The notes beneath the pieces were generated by a model, which ran no database searches, was not told where the DNA came from, and saw only the letters and a list, made by a program, of their open reading frames with translations. A stretch of DNA of 28,657 nucleotides from an uncultured Lachnospiraceae bacterium (GTDB lineage: Bacteria > Bacillota > Clostridia > Lachnospirales > Lachnospiraceae): contig CAJTTT010000026.1 of the NCBI GenBank assembly GCA_910579285.1, positions 1 through 28,657 of the forward strand, given 5' to 3'. The translations under genes and the position numbers were made by a program. This document shows, piece after piece, positions 14,904-21,130 of the stretch; within the stretch, counting starts at the first letter, position 1, and each line of letters opens with the position of its first letter.

Positions 14904-17900
14904 TGAGCGGGGAAAACGGGATGAGAAAGAGTAAAAACAAAGGTTACAGGTGGATAACGGTGATGCTGACGGCGGCTCTGCTGGTCGGACAGTGCCGGGT
15001 GCCCGTGCTGGCAAAGGAGGGGACTGCTCCCGCGGAAACGGGCATTTCGGATGAAAATAAGGATGGCATGCAGATGGGTGGCGCTGATGTGGCGGACAAA
15101 GACGCGCCGAAAGACGACGAAGATGACGGCGCAGAAGGAGGCGGCGCAGACAGCGGCGCAGGCAATGGTGGAGCAGAGGAAGCTGGTGATGGTGCAGACA
15201 ATGGCGGCACGGAAGAAGCTGTTTCACAAAATGCGCTGTCTGAGGAAGCGGGGACGGCGCTGACGCAGGATGAGGGTATGGAAACGTATGCGGCTGATGG
15301 TACGATCTGGGATGATGGTTCTCATCTTTGGTACAGGGTGACGGGAAATGGCGAAGTCGAAGTAAAAGGGGAAGACACGGATAATAGGGTAGCAAACGTA
15401 ATCATTCCTGAATCATTCGTGAAGGATGGAGTTACCTGGCGTGTGACAGGAATAGGGGCAAACGCATTTCAGAAGAGCTGGACGCTAAAAACGATTTCCA
15501 TACCGGCAAGTGTGGAGCGTATAGGGGATAATGCATTTGCGCTCTCCGCCCTTTCCGACGTCACGATAGCGGAAGGCGTGAAAGAAATAGGAAATAGAGC
15601 GTTTGATAGCTGCTTTTTGAATAGCATAACGATACCGAAAAGCGTGAGAAGCATAGGGGAGAGGGCATTTGTTCATAACGAAGATTTAAATAGTGTAACG
15701 ATACCGGAAGGTGTGGCAGGTATAGAGAAGCGGACATTTGATGGATGCGCCAGACTAACGAAGGTAGAGATACCGGGAAGCGTGACGAGTATAGGAGAGG
15801 GCGCGTTTTGTGACTGCAGCCGTCTGACCAGTGTGAGGATACCGGAAGGCGTGACGGAAATAGGGGAACTTGCGTTTGCGGGGAGCGGTTTAACCAGCGC
15901 AGAGATACCGCAGGGTGTGACATGTATAGAGACGGCTGTGTTTGAGGGCTGCAAAAGCTTAACCCGCGTAACGATACCGGAAAGTGTAACGAATATAAAG
16001 AGGAACGCTTTTTATCAATGTAGGAGCTTAACCGCCATAGAGATGCCGCAAAATGTGACGCAGATAGGGGAGGCTGCATTTTATAAATGCGAAAAGTTAA
16101 CCGGCGTAGAGATACCGCAAGGTGTGACGCGTATCGAACAATATACATTTGCGTCTTGTAGCGGTTTAAATAATGTGGAGATACCGGGAAATGTAACAAG
16201 TATAGGTAATGGCGCGTTTGAAGCCTGCGGCAGTCTGGCCAGTGCGACAATATCAGAAAACATATCGAAGATAGGCGTGGAGGCGTTTAAAGATTGTGGC
16301 CAATTGAAAGCGCTTTATATTGTTGTATCATCAGATGTGAACATCCGATTTCCACAGGTCGGGAGAGATGCATTTGCACCATTTCCCGACAATAATGAGG
16401 TGAATAAGAGATATATTCGTTTTTTTGATACATATGATACGAGTAAGGATGAATTGAGGGGACAGGCCTATACTGACGCCTTCAAAGAGGCCGCGCAAAA
16501 TGACGGAGATTCGGACAATGGAAGATGGTACGGCTGGTCCTATGAAGGAGTAACCATAGATACTTACACTGTGACCATCAACGTGAAAAAAGACAAAAAT
16601 ACATGGGGCGGCCACAGCAGAACCTTTGCCCTGCTTGGCGGCGGTGGCAGCGGTTTCCTTGAAGCGCCCGGACAGACGGGAGACAGCTCTTACAGCATCA
16701 GTCAGGTGCCAGATGGAACCTACCGCGTCTATGATGTCACGGGCATTTCCGCGGATGCCCTCTATTCCGGGGCGGGGGACCCTGGGATGAATGTGCGTGT
16801 GAGCGGCGCGGACACGCAGGTGGATGTGACGGTCAACGGGGCGGATGAGGAAGAAGACGTTCATTACTATACGGCTACTTTCTATGATGGCGCGGATGCG
16901 TATGAAGCCGGAACCCCGCAGGAGCCGCAGATTGTCCTGCGAGGACGGCAGGTGTCGAAACCGGCGGATCCGGGCAAAGCAGATTACGATTTCGCCGGGT
17001 GGAAGACGACGAACGGCGGCAGCACATCATATGAGTTTGCCACTGCTGTGACCGATACCACAGGTATCTTTGCAAGCTGGGTGGAAAAGACGGCGGAGCA
17101 GTTACATATCACGGCGTCGTTCGCAGGAGGAGGAACCATTTCTCCGATAGGTGACATAAGTGTCACAAAAGGCGGGGAGCAGACTTTCATCATCACGCCG
17201 AATGAGGGGCACAGGATTAAGACGGTTACGGTGGACGGCAGGGATGCAACCGCGGAGCTAAAGGATACGCTGGCAAGAGCGCAGGCGGGAGCCGGATATT
17301 ATACTTTCACGAATGTGACGGAAGACCATACGATCCATGCAGCTTTTGAATCCGGCGGTGGCGCGCCGGGGGGAGACGATAAGCCCGGTGGGGATGATAA
17401 GCCGGGAGGGGACGATAAACCGGGTGGCGGTGACAGGCCGGACGGCAGCGATACGTCAGGCGGCGGGGATCATCCGATTCCGGGTGGCGGAGACGGTGGC
17501 ACAGGGGATATACGGATCACTGCCGTGGTACAGACAACGGCGCCTCAGGCCGTAAACAGTGCAGCAGAAAATGCCCGGGCGTCTGACGGCGCAGAGCAGG
17601 GATCAGAAATGGCGGCGTCAAACGGGAGAGAGCCGAAAACCGGCGATCCCACTCTGGTGGAAGTTTACGCTACGGCAGCCATGATTGCCGGGCTGACGTA
17701 TCTGCTTCTCTATTTCATGGAGGAGAGCCGCGGTATGACCGAGAGGGAGAAGGAAGTGTTCGTGGCGGCGTTTATCCGCTGGGCGAAGAAGGGCGGCAGA
17801 TTCAGGAGGTGCTGTGCGGTAGCGGCGATCTTCTGCCTGCTTGTGTACTACCACAGCATCGGGAAACGCGCGGGTCAAAACAGTTTTGACAAGAAATCGG

Positions 17901-17935
17901 CTGGGCGATTGATCCGTTTATCAATGCGTACTTAA
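14903..17935 (+). CDS. Sortase-anchored leucine-rich-repeat (BspA-like) surface protein
   Basis: A 1010-residue exported protein. A signal peptide covers about residues 1-37, then an acidic Gly/Ala-rich stretch to about 125. Thirteen LRR_5-type units of 22-23 residues (pattern IG..AF..C..L..V.IP..V) lie at about 180-475. An InlB_B/Flg_new-like repeat follows at about 655-730 (ADYDFAGWKT, GIFASW), then a further beta repeat to about 815 and a GGDDKP-rich wall-spanning linker. The sorting signal EPKTGDP is at 910-916, followed by a membrane span. Unusually, some 75 residues follow, with a second hydrophobic segment (AAIFCLLVYY). The final GRLIRLSMRT is encoded by the prfB remnant read in another frame. 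It is coupled to the sortase gene. BspA-like LRR proteins often bind host or bacterial surfaces; the ligand here is unknown. Confidence 0.9.
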   Translation: MSGENGMRKSKNKGYRWITVMLTAALLVGQCRVPVLAKEGTAPAETGISDENKDGMQMGGADVADKDAPKDDEDDGAEGGGADSGAGNGGAEEAGDGADNGGTEEAVSQNALSEEAGTALTQDEGMETYAADGTIWDDGSHLWYRVTGNGEVEVKGEDTDNRVANVIIPESFVKDGVTWRVTGIGANAFQKSWTLKTISIPASVERIGDNAFALSALSDVTIAEGVKEIGNRAFDSCFLNSITIPKSVRSIGERAFVHNEDLNSVTIPEGVAGIEKRTFDGCARLTKVEIPGSVTSIGEGAFCDCSRLTSVRIPEGVTEIGELAFAGSGLTSAEIPQGVTCIETAVFEGCKSLTRVTIPESVTNIKRNAFYQCRSLTAIEMPQNVTQIGEAAFYKCEKLTGVEIPQGVTRIEQYTFASCSGLNNVEIPGNVTSIGNGAFEACGSLASATISENISKIGVEAFKDCGQLKALYIVVSSDVNIRFPQVGRDAFAPFPDNNEVNKRYIRFFDTYDTSKDELRGQAYTDAFKEAAQNDGDSDNGRWYGWSYEGVTIDTYTVTINVKKDKNTWGGHSRTFALLGGGGSGFLEAPGQTGDSSYSISQVPDGTYRVYDVTGISADALYSGAGDPGMNVRVSGADTQVDVTVNGADEEEDVHYYTATFYDGADAYEAGTPQEPQIVLRGRQVSKPADPGKADYDFAGWKTTNGGSTSYEFATAVTDTTGIFASWVEKTAEQLHITASFAGGGTISPIGDISVTKGGEQTFIITPNEGHRIKTVTVDGRDATAELKDTLARAQAGAGYYTFTNVTEDHTIHAAFESGGGAPGGDDKPGGDDKPGGDDKPGGGDRPDGSDTSGGGDHPIPGGGDGGTGDIRITAVVQTTAPQAVNSAAENARASDGAEQGSEMAASNGREPKTGDPTLVEVYATAAMIAGLTYLLLYFMEESRGMTEREKEVFVAAFIRWAKKGGRFRRCCAVAAIFCLLVYYHSIGKRAGQNSFDKKSAGRLIRLSMRT
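15451..16320 (+). repeat. Tandem LRR-coding repeats, about 69-base period
   Basis: Thirteen imperfect units of 66-69 bases encode the LRR_5 array, each with an ATACCG-like IP codon pair and an ATAGG-like IG pair. Divergence between units is high, so recent unit expansion is not evident. Confidence 0.8.
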
Positions 17936-17953
17936 AGTGGATCAACAGCTAAG
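17893..17953 (+). pseudogene. prfB 3'-end remnant, right copy
   Basis: In the RF2 frame this reads EIGW then AIDPFINAYLKWINS and stop. Both parts exist in prfB (13850-13861 and 13961-14008), but the 33 codons between them are missing here, an in-frame 99-base deletion. The remnant lies ten bases before the ribosome binding site of the methyltransferase gene and forms the last codons of the LRR gene in another frame. Its codons are G+C-richer than those of the left copy. Confidence 0.85.
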
Positions 17954-17971
17954 TGAAAGAAGGAGGAGAAA

Positions 17972-18864
17972 ATGAATCTGATCAAGTTTGTATGGCGGAA
18001 CATCCTTGTCCGTAAATACTTGTGGCAGTATTTTGACGGGTTTAAAAAAACGTGGGATGAGAAACTGAAAGAAACCGTAGCCTTTACGCAGAATGGGGGG
18101 GGGTAAAACCGGAATATCGTTCTGCGATTGCGTATTTGAAGGAGAACGGCCCGACCTTCTATCCTTATGAGGGGAATATCTGGGGGAAAAGGCCTCTATT
18201 GTTAAAATACCCGGTATTTTGGCAGGGGGAGGACGAAACGTATACTTACTATAAAGGGAAAAAGATATGGTGCAGATTCCGGGCATTTGTGGGAATCATT
18301 GTAGAACAGGACAGGCGGAGCCCGCACAGGTATTTTACAGATGCATTTCATGTGGAGCAGGATGAGGTTTTTGTTGATGTGGGAGCCGCGGAAGGAATGA
18401 TTTCGTTAGACTGTATCGACAAAGTAAAGAAGGCCTATCTGATAGAAGGAAATGCAGAGAGGTGGAAAAGTCCGCTGGAAAAAACGTTTTTGCCTTATAA
18501 AGATAAGACGAAAATTATTTATAAATATGCCGCAGACCATTGCGATGAAGAGAACGTATCCCTGGATGAGCTGTTGAAGGACGATATGGAAGCAAAGGGC
18601 ATTATGATCAAGATGGATGTGGAAGGATGCGAAAGCGATGTTCTGCAGGGCGCGGAAAGTCTGTTGCAGAGAGACAATGTGAGATTTGTGATATGTACCT
18701 ACCATCGGGATGGCGATGAGGAGAAATTCCAACAGTTTTTTGAGGAGCGGGGATATCAGACGGAGTTTTCTGATGGCTATATGTGGGTTCCCCTGTTTTC
18801 GGAAAAAGCGCCCTATTTGAAAAAGGGTGTGCTGCGTGCATGGAAGAATACGCAGCCGTTGTGA
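17972..18864 (+). CDS. FkbM-family methyltransferase, frame broken at a G9 tract
   Basis: AGGAGG at 17961-17966 precedes ATG 17972, which opens 44 codons ending NGGG and TAA 18104-18106, directly after nine G residues (18095-18103). The homologous frame continues from GTA 18103 (VKPEYRSAIAYLKENGPTF) to TGA 18864. Ten or seven G residues would join the two parts into a protein of about 297 residues. The SAM-binding motif is VFVDVGAAEGMIS, and the FkbM motif IKMDVEGCESDVLQGAESLL is complete. Such enzymes O-methylate sugars or secondary metabolites; the substrate is unknown. The gene directly follows the prfB remnant. As given, the gene is off, or only the TTG/ATG-less C-terminal part is made. 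A homopolymer sequencing error is the main alternative. Confidence 0.75.
18095..18103 (+). repeat. Homopolymeric G9 tract
   Basis: Nine consecutive G residues lie within the coding region of the methyltransferase, exactly where its frame breaks. Tracts of this kind slip during replication and can switch genes on and off. Confidence 0.85.
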
Positions 18865-18880
18865 AAAGGAAATAAAGCGT

Positions 18881-18915
18881 AATAAAAACGGAGGCCGCTC
18901 TCAGATGGCCTCCGT
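18881..18915 (-). terminator. Terminator of the minus-strand operon
   Basis: ACGGAGGCC (18888-18896) and GGCCTCCGT (18907-18915) form a nine-pair stem around a ten-base loop. Read on the minus strand it is followed by TTTTTATT. The stem uses the last codons and the stop of the DUF975 gene. It may also stop plus-strand transcription from the methyltransferase gene, though the plus-side T run is poor. Confidence 0.8.
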
Positions 18916-19641
18916 ATTATGTTTGATCAGATCCAGAAAGAACTCCGCCTCCGTGGCGGCCATATAGGGGATCACCCACAACAGGGCGAGTCCGCAGGAT
19001 AACAGCCCGAGAAGCATGAGCGGAAGAAAACTGACATAGAGATAAAACAGCCTGCCCTTGTGGTGCACCATGAGGCGCCGGCTTTTTTGCAGCAGCTCCT
19101 TCGCCGTATACTGGGGGAAATCGTGGAGCAGGAAAAAAGCCTGTTCGTAAAGAAGTCCCAGCATGACGGAGACCACCCCGGACAGAATCAGGGAGAGGGC
19201 GTAGGGCAGCATAAGGTTCATTATCTGATCCAGATGATTGACATTTTTCATCATCATATAATTCAAAATAATCTGAGGCAGGTTCGCGATATAAGTGATC
19301 AGAGTGATCCATGCCTGTATGGTGATGGCTTTGTCGGGGCAGAGCTGGAAACCGTAAAACAGATCAGCCACCGAGACAGGACGTCCGCAGATCACCTTCA
19401 GGTAAAGATAGGCGTTGCCGGAAGTAAACAGCCCGGTCAGCACGGAAATCAAAAACATAATCGCATAGTAGAGTATTGTGCCGGGTATCGTGTAGAGATC
19501 CACGACCAGGCTCACGGCGATGGTGACTGTGCCCAGGATGAGCCCCATGAGCAAAAAAGCGCCGATGACCGTGCCATAATGCCCGAGCAGATGCTCTCTG
19601 GCGCTGGCTTTCAATTCTGCAGAAGATTTAAACCGATTCAT
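18901..19641 (-). CDS. DUF975 family integral membrane protein
   Basis: A 246-residue protein with an N-terminal soluble stretch (SSAELKASAREHLLGHYG) typical of DUF975, then about five to six hydrophobic spans including VIGAFLLMGLILGTVTIAV, ILYYAIMFLISVLTGLF, LILSGVVSVMLGLL and LLGLLSCGLALLWVIPYMA. The family has no known function. The start at 19641 is preferred over 19656 because GAGG lies nine bases upstream; it begins one base after the stop of the preceding gene, so translation is probably coupled. It is the last gene of a three-gene operon. Confidence 0.85.
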   Translation of the reverse strand: MNRFKSSAELKASAREHLLGHYGTVIGAFLLMGLILGTVTIAVSLVVDLYTIPGTILYYAIMFLISVLTGLFTSGNAYLYLKVICGRPVSVADLFYGFQLCPDKAITIQAWITLITYIANLPQIILNYMMMKNVNHLDQIMNLMLPYALSLILSGVVSVMLGLLYEQAFFLLHDFPQYTAKELLQKSRRLMVHHKGRLFYLYVSFLPLMLLGLLSCGLALLWVIPYMAATEAEFFLDLIKHNTEAI

Positions 19642-19642
19642 A

Positions 19643-20272
19643 TCAGACTGCCTCATCGAAGTTCATGCCGCGGTATTTATTTGCGGCATCGGAGGACTTC
19701 ATATCTTTCTGGTAAGGATTTTCCTCGTTAAAATACTTGATCTGTGTGGCTGTAGTGCCCCCGGACACATAAGTCCGGCCACACTCCGGGCAGATATCCG
19801 TGTGGATGGATACGTTGCAGGAAACAACTTTGCCGTTCTTTTCGGAGGCTTTCTGGTAGGCATTGCTCACATGCTCCTGTTCATGGCTTCTTACTTTGGA
19901 AGCAGCCGCCTTGGGATCGATGTGGGAAGGCGCCTTGAAGGAGACGTCGCCCTCATCGGAGCCGTCCTGGTATTTTCGGTTTTTGCAAGTCTCGCACTCA
20001 GCGGGCGAGGACTTTTTGCCAGCCTGCTTTTCGGTGGATTCACCGGGATTGCGGACAACAACGCGGCCGTCTTCGGAGGCCTGCGGGGAACCGGGCATAT
20101 TCTGTGCGGCGGCTTCCGCCCCGCGGGTGCCCGAAGCCTGTTCCTGCCCGGAGGGAGCGGAACCGGCGGGCTGTCCCTGCCTGTAAGAACCGGCGGCTGA
20201 AGGACCGGCATAGGAGCCGTATGCCGTATAAGGATTGTAATAGGAAGATCCCATAATCGGAGAAATTGTCAT
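19643..20272 (-). CDS. Putative zinc metalloprotease (SprA-related, HExxH)
   Basis: A 209-residue protein. The first 90 residues are rich in Ser, Gly, Ala, Tyr and Gln and look disordered. A CETC pair lies at 93-96, then DVSFKAPSHIDPKAAASKVR, the HExxH motif HEQEH at 130-134, and CPEC at 161-164. This layout recalls the SprA-related/CJM1_0395-type putative metalloproteases; this is a family judgement from memory. No signal peptide or membrane span is seen, so it is probably cytoplasmic. AGGG seven bases before the ATG supports the start. It sits between a DUF4190-like gene and a DUF975 gene in one operon. Confidence 0.7.
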   Translation of the reverse strand: MTISPIMGSSYYNPYTAYGSYAGPSAAGSYRQGQPAGSAPSGQEQASGTRGAEAAAQNMPGSPQASEDGRVVVRNPGESTEKQAGKKSSPAECETCKNRKYQDGSDEGDVSFKAPSHIDPKAAASKVRSHEQEHVSNAYQKASEKNGKVVSCNVSIHTDICPECGRTYVSGGTTATQIKYFNEENPYQKDMKSSDAANKYRGMNFDEAV

Positions 20273-20360
20273 CTTGTTACCCTGCCTTTCTTTTCACGCC
20301 ATCTTGCGCGAAATGTTTCATGCCGGGCAGCTCTCTGAGCAGAGCAGCACGGCTCCCGGA

Positions 20361-20882
20361 TTACTCAAACGTATCGTAATCCCACATATCATAAACTTCT
20401 TCCATCATTTCATCATAGGAAACACCGTACTCTTCCTCGCAGATCCTGTTGACCTCTTCGGTCAGTTCCGGGGAAAGGCTGGGAAGGGAAAACACCAGCC
20501 AGACGGCGGCGGCACATAACACCACGTCCAGTACGAGCCCGGTGACACAGCATGCCATGCCCGCTACTGCCTTCCCGGTCATTTTTCTCGCACCGCCTTT
20601 TGAGAGGATGGCAAGAATGATGCCGACGCCGCCCAGAAGAAAGGGAATGGACAGACGCAGCAGCAGAAGGCTTGCCAGTGTAATGATACCCAGAATCATG
20701 GAGGCGGCAGCCATGCTGGCGCCCCTGGGTTTTACGGGGGCAGGCTGTAAGGGTGCGCCGTAAGGATTGTTTGGGTTGTTATTGTACGGGTTATTATTGT
20801 AAGGATTATTATACGGATTGTTATTGTAAGGATTGTAACCGCCGACGGGACCGCCCTGCGGATTGTCTGGCTGATAGCCCAT
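20361..20882 (-). CDS. DUF4190-like membrane protein with Asn/Pro/Tyr-rich N terminus
   Basis: A 173-residue protein. Residues 1-45 are a low-complexity NNPYN-type repeat followed by a Pro-rich segment. Two hydrophobic spans follow (AAASMILGIITLASLLLL with IPFLLGGVGIILAILS, then AGMACCVTGLVLDVVLCAAA), the pattern of DUF4190-type proteins, and the tail is acidic with EEVNRICEEEYGVSYDEMM. GGAGG four bases before the ATG fixes the start. It is the first gene of the minus-strand operon; 88 bases separate it from the metalloprotease-like gene. The function is unknown. Confidence 0.75.
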   Translation of the reverse strand: MGYQPDNPQGGPVGGYNPYNNNPYNNPYNNNPYNNNPNNPYGAPLQPAPVKPRGASMAAASMILGIITLASLLLLRLSIPFLLGGVGIILAILSKGGARKMTGKAVAGMACCVTGLVLDVVLCAAAVWLVFSLPSLSPELTEEVNRICEEEYGVSYDEMMEEVYDMWDYDTFE

Positions 20883-21130
20883 AATACCTCCCTGTCGCAG
20901 ATGCCTGCTGTCATTTTATGCATGACCGCTGTGATCTGTACCCGAAAATTCGTGTTTTTACACGCTGTATATCTATAATCCTCTATAGTTTAGCATGTTT
21001 TTCCGAAAAAAACCAGTGGAAGCATGCATTTCCTGTGGCGAATTTCGAATTTATCCTGTATAATAAAAACGTTAGGCTAAAGAATGCATGTATACTTTGG
21101 CGTGATGAAGCGATAAAGAAGAGGGTATTT
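20883..21130. other. Divergent intergenic region before tex
   Basis: These 248 AT-rich bases lie between the minus-strand operon and tex. A TATAAT box at 21059-21064 points to tex, with only a poor -35 about 17 bases upstream (TGGCGA). A small CGTGT/ACACG hairpin lies at 20951-20964. I could not identify a convincing promoter for the leftward operon. Confidence 0.4.

Noticed and set aside
14577..15395. A 272-codon minus-strand frame across the sortase/LRR junction
   Set aside because: It is a His/Pro/Leu-rich low-complexity shadow of the two coupled plus-strand genes.
15451..16320. Regular 69-base repeats considered as a CRISPR array
   Set aside because: Units are imperfect, contiguous and coding (LRR_5 units of 22-23 residues), with no identical repeats or unique spacers.
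13959..17953. A complete integrative element with its own integrase
   Set aside because: The segment holds only the sortase and LRR genes. No recombinase or transposase is present, so an autonomous element is not supported although the flanking repeats remain.
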